From the NCBI RefSeq assembly GCF_006088715.1, contig NZ_CP030771.1:2046001-2110000 (forward strand): a DNA stretch of 64,000 nt, written 5' to 3'. The stretch is from Streptomyces sp. YIM 121038. GTDB taxonomy: Bacteria > Actinomycetota > Actinomycetes > Streptomycetales > Streptomycetaceae. The translations under genes and the position numbers were made by a program. Below the pieces are notes generated by a model that had not been told where the DNA came from, did not search any database, and saw nothing but the letters and a program-made list of their open reading frames with translations. Positions 1-8,054 of this stretch are shown here, piece after piece (position 1 is the stretch's first letter; each line of letters begins with the position of its first letter).

Positions 1-436
1 CCTCCGTGGCGTGCGCCGTCCAGTCCTGGAACTCCGCGTCCGTCATGGGCCTGGCCCGCACCCCGTCGGGCAGGGCGGGCGGTGTCGGGGGCAGCGGCTT
101 GGACATGCTGCGGTTGCGCTCCACGTAGCCGAGCGCGGTGGCGAGGTCCAGTGCGCCCGGGGCGGCCGCGAGCACCTTGAGCTCGATGCGGGCGCAGCCC
201 CAGCCGCGCGCCACCTCCTCGGCGGCGAGGGCCGCCACCGTGCCGCGGCCGCGGCGGCGGTCCCGCTCGTCGATCCGCAGGTCCAGGATCTCGGCGACGC
301 GCGGGCCGAAGAGGGGGTGCGTGGCCAGCTGGATCCGGCCGACGGGGCGGCTGTTCACGCACACGTCGTACGTGCGTGACTTCGTGCCGTCAGTGCTCTG
401 CTGGAGCGGCCCGGCCGGCCGCAGAGTCGTGGTCAT
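1..436 (-). CDS. GNAT-type N-acetyltransferase, 3' end outside window
   Basis: The reading frame starts at an ATG (436-434) and runs off the left edge, so about 145 residues are visible and the C-terminus is missing. The middle contains the pattern of an acetyl-CoA binding segment (RVAEILDLRIDERDRRRGRGTV, split here as VAEILDLRIDER then RRRGRGTVAALAAEE), which is the beta4-alpha3 R/Q-x-x-G-x-G/A signature of GNAT proteins. The substrate cannot be predicted. It is the first of three GNAT genes in the window, and they are not close paralogues by eye. It is transcribed the same way as pabC but with a 65-bp gap, so co-transcription is possible but not shown. Confidence 0.7.
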   Translation of the reverse strand, partial: MTTTLRPAGPLQQSTDGTKSRTYDVCVNSRPVGRIQLATHPLFGPRVAEILDLRIDERDRRRGRGTVAALAAEEVARGWGCARIELKVLAAAPGALDLATALGYVERNRSMSKPLPPTPPALPDGVRARPMTDAEFQDWTAHATE

Positions 437-501
437 CACGGGAGTTGTACCCATCCCGCGCCCCCGCGTCATCTGTTTTTCCCGTCGGCCGGGCCGGTCC
501 C

Positions 502-1323
502 TCACGGGTCCAGGTCGTCGGCTGCGCGCTCGTCGAAGACCCGCATGGCCTTGGCGGTCACCGGGCCGGGGGCGCCGGGCAGGTCACGGCCGTCGACGCG
601 GTGGACGGCCTGCACGTCACGCAGCGTGGAGGTGAGGAAGACCTCCTCGGCCCGGTCGAGGACGTCGAAGGGCAGGTCGGTCTCGTGCGCGCCGGTCCAT
701 TCGACGGCCAGCGCGCGCGTGATGCCCGCGAGGCAGCCGGAGGCCACCGGCGGGGTGTGGATCTCGCCGTCGAGGACGACGAAGACGTTGGACCCCGTGC
801 CCTCGCACAGCCGCCCCACGGTGTTCGCGAACAGTGCCTCGCTCGCGCCCTGTTCGGTGGCGCGGGCGAGCGCGAGCACGTTCTCCGCGTACGAGGTGGT
901 CTTCAGGCCGGTCAGGGCGCCGCGTTCGTTGCGGGTCCACGGGACCGTGATCACGGCGGTGGCATCGGGCCTGCGCCCGGTCTCGCCGAGGGCGACGACG
1001 AGGGTCGGGCCGTGGTCGCCGCGGTCGGAGCCGAGCGGGGAGAGGCCGCCGGTGTAGGTGATGCGCAGGCGGCCGAGGGCCATGGGGTTGGCGTCCAGGA
1101 CGGCGGCGCAGGCCCGGCGGACCTCGTCCAGGTCCGGCTCGGGCAGGCCGAGGCCGCGCGCCGAGCGGGCGAGCCGGTCGAGGTGGCGGGTGAGCGCGAA
1201 GGGCCGTCCGGCGACCGCCTTCACCGTCTCGAAGATGCCGTCGCCGACGGTCAGGCCGTGGTCGAGGACGGAGACGCGCGCGGTTTCGAGGTCGTGCAGG
1301 CCGCCGTTGAGCCATATCTTCAC
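502..1323 (-). CDS. pabC: Aminodeoxychorismate lyase (class IV aminotransferase)
   Basis: Predicted PLP enzyme that removes pyruvate from 4-amino-4-deoxychorismate to give p-aminobenzoate for folate. The protein (273 aa) has the class IV fold pattern: MKIWLNGGLHDLETARVS at the N-terminus, then LTVGDGIFETVKA, a central KTTSYAENVLALARA with the PLP lysine (near residue 145), and EALFANTVGRLCEGTGSNVF. The start is the GTG at 1323, because the upstream gene's TGA overlaps it in a GTGA arrangement and homologues begin with MKIWLNG. The overlap with pabB implies translational coupling and the same pathway. Class IV family members also include branched-chain and D-amino acid aminotransferases; the pabB neighbour is the main reason for choosing PabC. 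Confidence 0.85.
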   Translation of the reverse strand: MKIWLNGGLHDLETARVSVLDHGLTVGDGIFETVKAVAGRPFALTRHLDRLARSARGLGLPEPDLDEVRRACAAVLDANPMALGRLRITYTGGLSPLGSDRGDHGPTLVVALGETGRRPDATAVITVPWTRNERGALTGLKTTSYAENVLALARATEQGASEALFANTVGRLCEGTGSNVFVVLDGEIHTPPVASGCLAGITRALAVEWTGAHETDLPFDVLDRAEEVFLTSTLRDVQAVHRVDGRDLPGAPGPVTAKAMRVFDERAADDLDP

Positions 1324-2363
1324 GAAGGGGTCCCTCCCGTTGGTTCGTACGTTCCCGACGCTACCGCCAGCAGCCGCTCGGCCTTCAGCTCGGTCTCGCG
1401 CCACTCCCCCTCGGGGTCGGAGCCCCAGGTGATGCCGGCGCCCGTGCCGAACCGCAGGACGCCGTCGGCGCGGTCGATCCAGAACGTGCGGATGCCGACG
1501 GCCAGCTCGCCCGTGCCTCGATCGGCGTCCACCCAGCCGACGCCGCCGCAGTAGGGGCCGCGGGGCGCCGTCTCCAGTGCCTCGATGATCCGCAGGGCGC
1601 TGGACTTGGGGGCGCCGGTGACGGAGCCGGGCGGGAAGGCCGCGTCCAGGAGCTCCGGCCAGCCCGCCCCGGGGCGCAGCTCGCCGTGGACGGTGGAGAC
1701 GAGGTGGACCAGGCCCGGGTGCTTCTCGACGACGCACAGCTCGGGCACGGTCACGGTGCCGGTGGCGCAGACCCGTCCGAGGTCGTTGCGGACGAGGTCC
1801 ACGATCATCACGTTCTCGGCGTAGTCCTTGTCCAGGAGGTCCGCCTCGGTCCGCCCGGTGCCCTTGATCGGACCCGACGCGACGGCGCCGCCCGTGCGCC
1901 GCAGGAACAGCTCGGGCGAGGCGGTGGCGACCTCCACGCCGTGCGCGGGCAGACGAATCGTTCCGGCGTACGGAGCGGGGTTCCCGCGCGCGAGGAGGGC
2001 GGTCAGCGCGTCGATGTCGGCGTCGTGCGGGACGGGCGCGGACAGGACCCGGCAGAGGTTCGCCTGGTAGACGTCCCCGGCCGCGATGTGCGCGCGGATC
2101 CGGCGTACGCCGTCCGTATACGCGGCGCGGTCGAGGGAGGACGTCCAGTCACCGGCGGCCGGGCCGTGCCAGGCGCCGGGCACCGGGGCGGGCACCGGCT
2201 CCTTGCGCACCCGCCCGAAGCGGGCGCACACCAGGCGGCCCTCGAAGTCCGCGCAGACGACCCAGAAGCCGCTGCTGTCCAGGGCGGAAGGGTCGCTGGT
2301 CACGTCGCGTAGATCGGTCGCGACAAGGCCGCCGAAGCGGGCCAGGGGAGACAGGTCGTGCAC
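1320..2363 (-). CDS. pabB: Aminodeoxychorismate synthase component I (chorismate-binding)
   Basis: Chorismate-binding enzyme that, with a glutaminase partner, aminates chorismate to 4-amino-4-deoxychorismate. The 347-aa protein has the anthranilate synthase I/PabB core: GPIKGTGRTEAD, VMIVDLVRNDLGR, HLVSTVHGEL, PPGSVTGAPK and FGTGAGITWGSDPEGEW. The lysine in PIKGT is typical of PabB, whereas TrpE proteins have alanine there. I placed the start at the GTG at 2363, where the conserved VHDLSPLARFGG sequence begins; an upstream in-frame extension exists but is basic and unconserved-looking. It is shorter than E. coli PabB and lacks the TrpE-type N-terminal domain. No pabA glutaminase lies in the window, so it must be elsewhere. 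The 3' end overlaps pabC by 4 nt. Confidence 0.85.
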   Translation of the reverse strand: MHDLSPLARFGGLVATDLRDVTSDPSALDSSGFWVVCADFEGRLVCARFGRVRKEPVPAPVPGAWHGPAAGDWTSSLDRAAYTDGVRRIRAHIAAGDVYQANLCRVLSAPVPHDADIDALTALLARGNPAPYAGTIRLPAHGVEVATASPELFLRRTGGAVASGPIKGTGRTEADLLDKDYAENVMIVDLVRNDLGRVCATGTVTVPELCVVEKHPGLVHLVSTVHGELRPGAGWPELLDAAFPPGSVTGAPKSSALRIIEALETAPRGPYCGGVGWVDADRGTGELAVGIRTFWIDRADGVLRFGTGAGITWGSDPEGEWRETELKAERLLAVASGTYEPTGGTPS

Positions 2364-2449
2364 GGCTGCGAGTCTATGACCGGCGCTTCCACGGCGCCCC
2401 GGACGCGGGTGACCAGGGCGGCAGCGCAGCACGCTGCGCAAACGCGTTT

Positions 2450-2477
2450 TTGTACTGGCCCAGGAATCCGCTAGAGT
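2450..2477 (+). promoter_or_regulatory. Probable promoter of the tRNA array
   Basis: TTGTAC at 2450-2455 and TAGAGT at 2472-2477 are separated by 16 bp. They resemble -35 and -10 hexamers of the main vegetative sigma factor and lie about 40 bp before the first tRNA. Confidence 0.5.
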
Positions 2478-2519
2478 TCAACACGTCGCCGGGACGCGCA
2501 AGCGGACCGGGAAAGACAA

Positions 2520-2592
2520 GCGGACGTAGCTCAGTTGGTAGAGCGCAACCTTGCCAAGGTTGAGGTCGCCAGTTCGAACCTGGTCGTCCGCT
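2520..2592 (+). tRNA. tRNA-Gly (GCC)
   Basis: A 73-nt cloverleaf. Acceptor GCGGACG pairs with CGTCCGC, the D-stem is GCTC/GAGC, the anticodon loop TTGCCAA sits on CAACC/GGTTG, and the T-stem is GCCAG/CTGGT around TTCGAAC. The anticodon GCC reads the favoured glycine codon GGC. CCA is not encoded. Confidence 0.97.
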
Positions 2593-2632
2593 CGCAGGAA
2601 CGCGGGGGATCTTCCCGAAACCCCGTACTCCT

Positions 2633-2703
2633 GGTGGAGTGGCCGAGAGGCGAGGCAACGGCCTGCAAAGCCGTCTACACGGGTTCAAATCCCGTCTCCA
2701 CCT
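2633..2703 (+). tRNA. tRNA-Cys (GCA)
   Basis: A 71-nt cloverleaf. Acceptor GGTGGAG pairs with CTCCACC, the anticodon loop CTGCAAA has anticodon GCA on ACGGC/GCCGT, and the T-loop is TTCAAAT. The discriminator is T, as expected for cysteine tRNA. CCA is not encoded. Confidence 0.97.
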
Positions 2704-2707
2704 CCAA

Positions 2708-2779
2708 GGACGATTAGCTCAGCGGGAGAGCGCTTCCCTGACACGGAAGAGGTCACTGGTTCAATCCCAGTATCGTCCA
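2708..2779 (+). tRNA. tRNA-Val (GAC), copy 1
   Basis: A 72-nt cloverleaf with anticodon GAC in loop CTGACAC. Its acceptor stem is GGACGAT/ATCGTCC. It begins only 4 nt after tRNA-Cys, so the two come from one transcript. The body is identical to copies 2 and 3, but the acceptor stem differs. Confidence 0.96.
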
Positions 2780-2831
2780 CTGGAATCTCTGATCATGAGG
2801 CCCCCGGGTCTTCGATCACCGAGGTTTCCCC

Positions 2832-2903
2832 GCGCGATTAGCTCAGCGGGAGAGCGCTTCCCTGACACGGAAGAGGTCACTGGTTCAATCCCAGTATCGC
2901 GCA
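2832..2903 (+). tRNA. tRNA-Val (GAC), copy 2
   Basis: A 72-nt cloverleaf with anticodon GAC. The acceptor stem is GCGCGAT/ATCGCGC, and the remainder is identical to the first valine tRNA. It is separated from copy 1 by a 52-bp spacer. Confidence 0.96.
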
Positions 2904-2946
2904 CGCAGCACCTACCACCTGCGGGTATACACTCGCTGATGGTCCC

Positions 2947-3018
2947 GCGCGATTAGCTCAGCGGGAGAGCGCTTCCCTGACACGGAAGAGGTCACTGGTT
3001 CAATCCCAGTATCGCGCA
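2947..3018 (+). tRNA. tRNA-Val (GAC), copy 3
   Basis: A 72-nt cloverleaf identical in sequence to copy 2 (acceptor GCGCGAT/ATCGCGC, anticodon GAC), 43 bp downstream of it. It is the last tRNA of the array. Confidence 0.96.
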
Positions 3019-3029
3019 CCACCTCCACG

Positions 3030-3060
3030 AAGCCCCCGGCCGTTCCCCGGCCGGGGGCTT
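3030..3060 (+). terminator. Hairpin terminator after the tRNA array
   Basis: A perfect 12-bp inverted repeat (AAGCCCCCGGCC / GGCCGGGGGCTT) with a 7-nt loop begins 12 nt after the last tRNA. There is no long T-run, which is usual for Streptomyces terminators. Confidence 0.8.
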
Positions 3061-3141
3061 CGTCGTGCGTGCGCCTCGGGGTGGACGGCGGCGCTCCCGC
3101 CCGGCGCCGGCCCCGTCGGCCCGCGCCGGGCGAGGCCGGGA

Positions 3142-3444
3142 TCAGGAGGAGAACAGCATGTGGCCGAAGCTCTTGTGCCGCTTGTGACCGTGGTGGCCGT
3201 GGTGCTCGTGGTGGCCGCCGTGGTGCGGGGTGCCCCAGGCGGGGGCGGGCGCGGCCGGGTAGCCCTGGGGCGTGCCGGGCGGCACGGGCGGGGCCTGGTG
3301 GCCGCTCCACTGGCCCTCAAGGCGCGTCAGGGCCTCCAGCTCGCCGTAGTCGAGGAATATCCCGCGGCAGCCGCTGCACTGCTCGATCTGAACGCCGTTG
3401 CGGTTGTACGTGTGCATCGCTGCGTGGCACTTGGGACAGTGCAT
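3142..3444 (-). CDS. Small TFIIB-type zinc-ribbon protein with His-rich tail
   Basis: A 100-aa protein. The N-terminal 45 residues carry CPKC (from residue 3) and CSGC (near residue 23), followed by RGIFLDYGELEAL, which is the zf-TFIIB (PF13453-like) zinc-ribbon pattern. The middle is proline-rich (residues 47-70), and the tail is a histidine/glycine-rich metal-binding-like segment (HHGGHHEHHGHHGHKRHKS). Zinc binding by the four cysteines is expected from the family; a role for the His tail in metal storage or chelation is inference. Its function is unknown. It has its own start ATG at 3444 and is flanked by the tRNA array and a phosphotransferase-like gene on the same strand. Confidence 0.8.
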   Translation of the reverse strand: MHCPKCHAAMHTYNRNGVQIEQCSGCRGIFLDYGELEALTRLEGQWSGHQAPPVPPGTPQGYPAAPAPAWGTPHHGGHHEHHGHHGHKRHKSFGHMLFSS

Positions 3445-3513
3445 GGGCGGCTCAACTCCTAGCCGGTCGTGACAGGTTCGCCGGATGTCTGCCCGGCTTC
3501 GGTGCGTTGCACC

Positions 3514-4467
3514 CTACTTCGGGCCGATCGGCGCCGGATCGGGAGGGAGGGCGGCCATCCGGCGGCAGGCGTCGACGACGTCCCGCTCCACCTCGTCCAG
3601 GTCACGGCCCCCCGCCCGCGCCTTGGTGATCGCGAGCGCGGCCGTCTGCACGGTCAGCGCGCGGGCCGGGACGTCGAGCACGGGCCACGGGTCGCCGTCG
3701 GCGGGGACGGCCGGGCCGCCCGCCGCGCGGTAGGCGTCCAGGAACCGCGTCCACTCCCCCGTGCCGAGCAGGCCGCAGGCGTACCAGGCGGCCGGGCGCG
3801 CCAGGTCCCAGGCCGGGTCGCCGAGGCCCAGGTCGTCGATGTCGATCAGCAGCCAGCGGCCGTCGGGCGCGCGGACGAGCTGGCCGAGGTGCAGATCGCC
3901 GTGGCACAGCGACGGCGGGCCCGGCGGCGGGGCCTCGGCCCGTGCCCAGGGGGGCAGGGCCGCCCAGGCGCCCTCGACGGCGGGGGCGCCCGGGTGCGGG
4001 GCCTGTGCGGTGGCCGCGCGCAGACGGGCGACGGCCCGGGCCGCCTTCTCCGGGCCCCGCATGCGGGGCAGGCCGGACGGCAGCCGGGCGGGCGGGGTGC
4101 GGTGCAGCCGGGCCAGGAGGGTCGCGACCGCCTCCCAGGGGGCGGCGTCCGGGTCTTCCCGGTCGACGGGCGTGCCGTGCGGCCAGAGCGTGACCAGGCG
4201 GCCCTCCAGGAGCGCGGGGCGCGGGTCCAGCGGGGCCAGCAGGGTGTCCGCGAGGGCGGGGAGGGCCGCGGTGGCCAGGCGGGCGGCCAGGGGGCGCTCG
4301 GGGGTACCGGGGGCGTGGGCCTTGGCCACGGTGTCGGCGTGCCGGACGACGGTGGCGTCGGGGCGGTCGGCCAGGACGGCGGCGGGCGGGGCGCAGGGGC
4401 AGGCGTGCCGGGCGGGGGCGTGGGCCCGTCGCTCGGCGTGGCCTGCCAGGGCGGGGAGGAGGGTCAC
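3514..4467 (-). CDS. Aminoglycoside phosphotransferase (APH)-like family protein
   Basis: A 317-aa protein of the APH/choline kinase-like superfamily. The catalytic motif is LCHGDLHLGQLVRAPDG (the HGDxHxxN region, with Q in place of the usual N), followed by WLLIDIDDLGLGDPAWDLA, which matches the metal-binding D-x-D/DxG element. The N-terminal ATP-lobe glycine loop is weak. The substrate is not predictable; many Streptomyces family members are not resistance enzymes. I placed the start at the GTG at 4467. The frame stays open another 370 nt upstream, but that part overlaps a hairpin terminator and codes for an unconserved-looking basic stretch. The replacement of the usual Asn by Gln after HGDLH is the only oddity. 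Confidence 0.75.
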   Translation of the reverse strand: MTLLPALAGHAERRAHAPARHACPCAPPAAVLADRPDATVVRHADTVAKAHAPGTPERPLAARLATAALPALADTLLAPLDPRPALLEGRLVTLWPHGTPVDREDPDAAPWEAVATLLARLHRTPPARLPSGLPRMRGPEKAARAVARLRAATAQAPHPGAPAVEGAWAALPPWARAEAPPPGPPSLCHGDLHLGQLVRAPDGRWLLIDIDDLGLGDPAWDLARPAAWYACGLLGTGEWTRFLDAYRAAGGPAVPADGDPWPVLDVPARALTVQTAALAITKARAGGRDLDEVERDVVDACRRMAALPPDPAPIGPK

Positions 4468-4764
4468 GGAGGTCCTGGGAGGGTGCGGGTGTGCCGTGAG
4501 CGTACGGGGTGGGGCCGCGCGGGCGTGCCCCCGGTCCCGCCCCGCCCTCACGCCGTGGCCAGGGGGCTGCCCCCACCGGGCCCGCCCTGCGGCTCGTATC
4601 GACGCTGGTACTGCGCTCGTACGACGCTCGTACGGCGGGGAGGGAAGACCTCGCGCGCTGGGCGGCGAGGGCTCACGTGGGGTGGGGCGAGGAAGCACGC
4701 GGCGCGCAGACCGGAGAGAGAGGGCCGTGGAGATCAGGCCGTGGAAAAACCAGGGGAGAAAAGA

Positions 4765-4798
4765 ACAGCCCGCGCAGCTCCCCAGCTGCGCGGGCTGT
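4765..4798 (-). terminator. Strong intrinsic terminator of the small membrane-protein gene
   Basis: A perfect 15-bp stem (ACAGCCCGCGCAGCT / AGCTGCGCGGGCTGT) with a CCCC loop. On the minus strand it is followed by TTCTTTTCTCC, so it terminates leftward transcription coming from the gene at 4884-5087. Confidence 0.85.
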
Positions 4799-4883
4799 GT
4801 GCCGTCCGCCGCACCCCCGTCCCCACGGGGTTTCATGGCCGGATGTCCCCGCCCGGACCGCTCTTCCGGGCCTGGGGCGCCGC

Positions 4884-5087
4884 TCAGCGCCCCAGCATCT
4901 CGCCCACGGACGACGCTTGTGTGAGCACTGCCTCCCAGCCGCCGAAGGCGACGATCAGCAGCGCTGCCAGGGGGAGGACCATGAGCGTGGCCACCAGCGG
5001 GTGGCGCGTTCCGGAAGGCCGGACGCCCAGGGTGGAGAGCCTGCGTCCCCGTGTGCGGATCATGGTCCGCGGCGCGGTGTCCGCCAT
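4884..5087 (-). CDS. Small single-pass membrane protein, unknown function
   Basis: A 67-aa protein. The basic N-terminal part (residues 1-30, TMIRTRGRRLSTLGVRPSG) is followed by one hydrophobic helix, LVATLMVLPLAALLIVAFGG, and a short tail. I chose the ATG at 5087 because GGAAGGGAGAG lies just upstream; a longer in-frame opening exists but lacks a ribosome site. The gene is monocistronic, with its own strong terminator (4765-4798). The family is not one I recognise. Confidence 0.6.
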   Translation of the reverse strand: MADTAPRTMIRTRGRRLSTLGVRPSGTRHPLVATLMVLPLAALLIVAFGGWEAVLTQASSVGEMLGR

Positions 5088-5346
5088 GGCCGCTCTCCCT
5101 TCCTGACTTTGTTGTTGTGCATGGAGGTTCATGGGCAGCGGCGGGTGTCTGACCTCGGGGGACGAGTGCTGCACCCGCCGCTTGACCTCAAATTTAGGCG
5201 TGTGGGGCGCGCCGCACGTCATGCCCTCGTATCGATTGGCGGGCCTCCCGGAGGATGACCGCTCGTCACACAAGTACTCCCGTGGGTGGAGATGGAGACC
5301 TAGGTCCGTCCTAGGACTCAGGGTCTTCCCTGAAGGGACGTCCGAT

Positions 5347-5577
5347 TCACTCGGAGCTGTCCTCTCTCGGGACGGGCTGCTCGACCAGGGCCAGGACGCG
5401 GGTCGCCATGAACCGCGCGGTGCGCACGACGGAGCCGCTGCGGGTGACTTCGCTCACTTCGACCACTCCCCTGCGGACGGCGGTCTCCACACGGCGGCCC
5501 GCCCTGCTCGCCACCACTTCGTACGTACGCGTCGTGTCCCCGGCGTCCACGACTATCTCCACACGATCACCCTTCAC
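5347..5577 (-). CDS. Conserved small hypothetical protein (76 aa)
   Basis: Starts at the GTG at 5577, preceded by AAGGGGG at a suitable distance. The sequence is rich in beta-prone charged segments (VKGDRVEIVVDAGDTTRTYEVV, split here; then TAVRRGVVEVSEVTRSGSVV) and ends in an acidic PREDSSE tail. There is no signal peptide or membrane segment. It looks like a small folded beta domain. It is divergent from the Ser/Thr kinase gene, and the shared upstream region (5578-5773) must hold both promoters. The function is unknown. Confidence 0.65.
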   Translation of the reverse strand: MKGDRVEIVVDAGDTTRTYEVVASRAGRRVETAVRRGVVEVSEVTRSGSVVRTARFMATRVLALVEQPVPREDSSE

Positions 5578-5773
5578 GGGATCAATCCCCCTTCGACGGT
5601 GGGTGGTTGGGGGTGCGGGTGGCGGCGATGAGCCCTGGGCGCGCGCCACCTGACCACTTTTCAAGTTTCGCACCGGGCACTGACAATCGATCGGCCCGTG
5701 AGGGCGCGGCCTCTGCACGGCCCGGGCCGTGGAAACGTAAGCTGTGGCTCGTCAGACGGACCGGGCAGCGGGG

Positions 5774-7099
5774 ATGAACATGGCGATGATGCGCCTGAGG
5801 CGCGAGGACCCGCGTGTCGTCGGCTCGTTCAGGCTGCACAGGCGGCTGGGCGCCGGCGGGATGGGTGTCGTCTATCTGGGCTCCGACCGTCGCGGGCAGC
5901 GTGTGGCGCTGAAGGTGATCCGGCCCGACCTGGCCGAGGACCAGGAGTTCCGTTCGCGCTTCGCGCGGGAGGTCTCGGCCGCCCGGCGCATCCGCGGCGG
6001 GTGCACCGCCCGGCTCGTCGCCGCCGATCTGGAGGCCGACCGGCCCTGGTTCGCCACGCAGTACGTGCCCGGTCCCTCGCTGCACGACAAGGTCGCCGCC
6101 GAAGGGCCGCTGTCCGCCGCCGAGGTCGCCGTCGTCGGCTCCGCGCTCTCCGAGGGGCTCGTCGCCGTGCACGAGGCCGGTGTGGTGCACCGGGACCTCA
6201 AGCCGTCGAACATCCTGCTGTCCCCGAAGGGGCCGCGGATCATCGACTTCGGGATCGCCTGGGCCACCGGCGCCTCGACCCTGACGCACGTCGGCACGGC
6301 CGTCGGCTCGCCCGGCTTCCTGGCGCCCGAGCAGGTGCGCGGCGCCGCGGTCACGCCCGCCACGGACGTCTTCGTGCTCGGGGCGACCCTCGCGTACGCG
6401 TCGATGGCGGACTCGCCCTTCGGGCACGGCAGTTCCGAGGTCATGCTCTACCGGGTCGTCCACGAGGAGGCCCAGCTGCGCGGCGTGCCGGACGCGCTCG
6501 CGCCGCTGCTGCGGGCCTGTCTGGCCAAGGACCCGGAGGAACGTCCCAGCACGCTCCAACTGTCGCTGCGGCTCAAGGAGATCGCGGCCCGCGAGGCGCA
6601 GGGCCTCAGCGACGTGCGGCCGCCCGCGCCGCGCCAGGAGCAGCACGAGCGCCCGACGGGCCGCCTCGCCGCCGAGTACGCCGACCAGCGCACGCAGCGC
6701 CGCCCGGCGCCGGGCACTCCCCCGCCGCGCACCGGCCCGTCCCGGACGGGTGGCTTCCGCGACGGCGATCCGCGGACGGGCGGCTCGAAGACCGGTGGTG
6801 CGCGGACCGGCGGCTCGCGGCCGTCCGCGCCGCGCGGCACCCGGGGCTCCACCGGCAGCAGGCCGGGACCGCGCAGCGGCACCGGGCGGCAGGGGCCGCG
6901 CACCACCGGCACGCGGCTGCGGCCCGCCAACCCCCGGCTGCTGCGGCAGCGGCTCTTCGTGTTCGTGGTGGTGACGCTGCTCGTGGCCCTGGGCATCGCG
7001 GCCGCGCAGGGGTGCCAGGGGCCCACGCGCGGGCTCGGTGACGTGCGCCAGGAGCAGGGCGTCAGCGACGTACGCCAGCCGCACGGCAGCGGTTCGTGA
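5774..7099 (+). CDS. Membrane-anchored Ser/Thr protein kinase (PknB-like, no PASTA)
   Basis: A eukaryotic-type kinase of about 441 aa. The P-loop is GAGGMGVVYLG (near residue 28), the ATP lysine is in VALKVI, the catalytic loop is HRDLKPSNIL (near residue 140), the magnesium loop is DFGIAW (near 157), and VGSPGFLAPEQ follows. The kinase domain ends near residue 280. A Pro/Gly/Arg-rich linker with repeated RTGG and KTGG motifs follows, then one transmembrane helix (LFVFVVVTLLVALGIAAA, about residues 393-412) and a 30-residue outer tail starting with a cysteine. No PASTA repeats are present. A GTG 30 nt upstream is an alternative start. Its targets are unknown. The gene is divergent from the small protein at 5347. 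Confidence 0.9.
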   Translation: MNMAMMRLRREDPRVVGSFRLHRRLGAGGMGVVYLGSDRRGQRVALKVIRPDLAEDQEFRSRFAREVSAARRIRGGCTARLVAADLEADRPWFATQYVPGPSLHDKVAAEGPLSAAEVAVVGSALSEGLVAVHEAGVVHRDLKPSNILLSPKGPRIIDFGIAWATGASTLTHVGTAVGSPGFLAPEQVRGAAVTPATDVFVLGATLAYASMADSPFGHGSSEVMLYRVVHEEAQLRGVPDALAPLLRACLAKDPEERPSTLQLSLRLKEIAAREAQGLSDVRPPAPRQEQHERPTGRLAAEYADQRTQRRPAPGTPPPRTGPSRTGGFRDGDPRTGGSKTGGARTGGSRPSAPRGTRGSTGSRPGPRSGTGRQGPRTTGTRLRPANPRLLRQRLFVFVVVTLLVALGIAAAQGCQGPTRGLGDVRQEQGVSDVRQPHGSGS

Positions 7100-7156
7100 C
7101 CGCCGGGGCCGCGGGCCCCCGGCTCTGACGCTCCGGTCCGGGGGCCCGTCGGCGGG

Positions 7157-7984
7157 TCAGGACGCGGGGCGGCCCGTCGCCACGGCGTAGAAGGCCACCG
7201 CGGCCGCCGCGCCCACGTTCAGCGAGTCGACGCCGTGCGCCATCGGGATGCGCACCCATTCGTCGGCGGCGACCAGGGCCTGCCGGGACAGGCCCTCGCC
7301 CTCCGCGCCGAGCATCAGCGCGACGCGCTCCATGCGGTGGGGGGCGACCTCGTCGAGGGTCTTGGCCTTCTCGTCGGGGGTCAGGGCGAGCAGGTCGTAA
7401 CCCGCTTCGCGCACCCCTTCCAGGCCCTTGGGCCAGGAGTCCAGACGGGCGTACGGCACGGAGAAGACCGCGCCCATGGAGACCTTCACGGAACGGCGGT
7501 AGAGGGGGTCGGCGCAGTCCGGGGAGAGCAGGACGGCGTCCATGCCGAGGGCGGCGGCCGAGCGGAAGATCGCGCCGATGTTCGTGTGGTCGTTCACGGT
7601 CTCCATCACCACCACGCGGCGGTGGGTCCGCAGGAGTTCCCCGGCCGTGGGCAGCGGCTTGCGCTGCATGGAGGCGAGGGCGCCGCGGTGCACGTGGTAG
7701 CCGGTGACCCGCTCGGCGAGCTCGGGGCTGACCGCGTAGACCGGGGCGGGCACCTCGTCGATGACGTCGCGCATGACGTCGACCCACTTGGCGGAGAGCA
7801 GCATCGACCGCATCTCGTAGCCCGCGAGCTTGGCGCGCCGGATCACCTTCTCGCCCTCGGCGATGAACAGGCCCTCGGCGGGCTCGCGCTTGCGGCGCAG
7901 CTCGACGTCGGTCAGGCCGGTGTAGTCGCGCAGGCGCGGGTCGTCCGGGTCCTCGATGGTTTCGATGCTGCTGAGATCGGCCAC
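7157..7984 (-). CDS. SpoU/TrmH-family RNA 2'-O-methyltransferase
   Basis: A 275-aa protein. The N-terminal substrate-binding part (residues 1-100, FIAEGEKVIRRA) is followed by the SPOUT domain. The three SpoU motifs are visible as NDHTNIGAIFRSAAALG, LMLGAEGEGLSRQALVAAD and IPMAHGVDSLNVGAAAAV. It is expected to methylate a ribose 2'-OH in rRNA or tRNA using SAM bound in a trefoil knot. The target base cannot be read from sequence. It lies 70 bp upstream of cysG, on the same strand but reading away from the kinase. Confidence 0.88.
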   Translation of the reverse strand: MADLSSIETIEDPDDPRLRDYTGLTDVELRRKREPAEGLFIAEGEKVIRRAKLAGYEMRSMLLSAKWVDVMRDVIDEVPAPVYAVSPELAERVTGYHVHRGALASMQRKPLPTAGELLRTHRRVVVMETVNDHTNIGAIFRSAAALGMDAVLLSPDCADPLYRRSVKVSMGAVFSVPYARLDSWPKGLEGVREAGYDLLALTPDEKAKTLDEVAPHRMERVALMLGAEGEGLSRQALVAADEWVRIPMAHGVDSLNVGAAAAVAFYAVATGRPAS

Positions 7985-8054
7985 AGGGTGATACTGCCTT
8001 GTCCAGGGAGTGGTGCCAACGGCTGCGGGAGTGTTCCGTTACCGATGGTTACGG

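Noticed and set aside
2520..3018. A tRNA-linked integration site with an island
   Set aside because: No integrase or direct repeat of a tRNA 3' end follows; the tRNA array continues straight into core genes.
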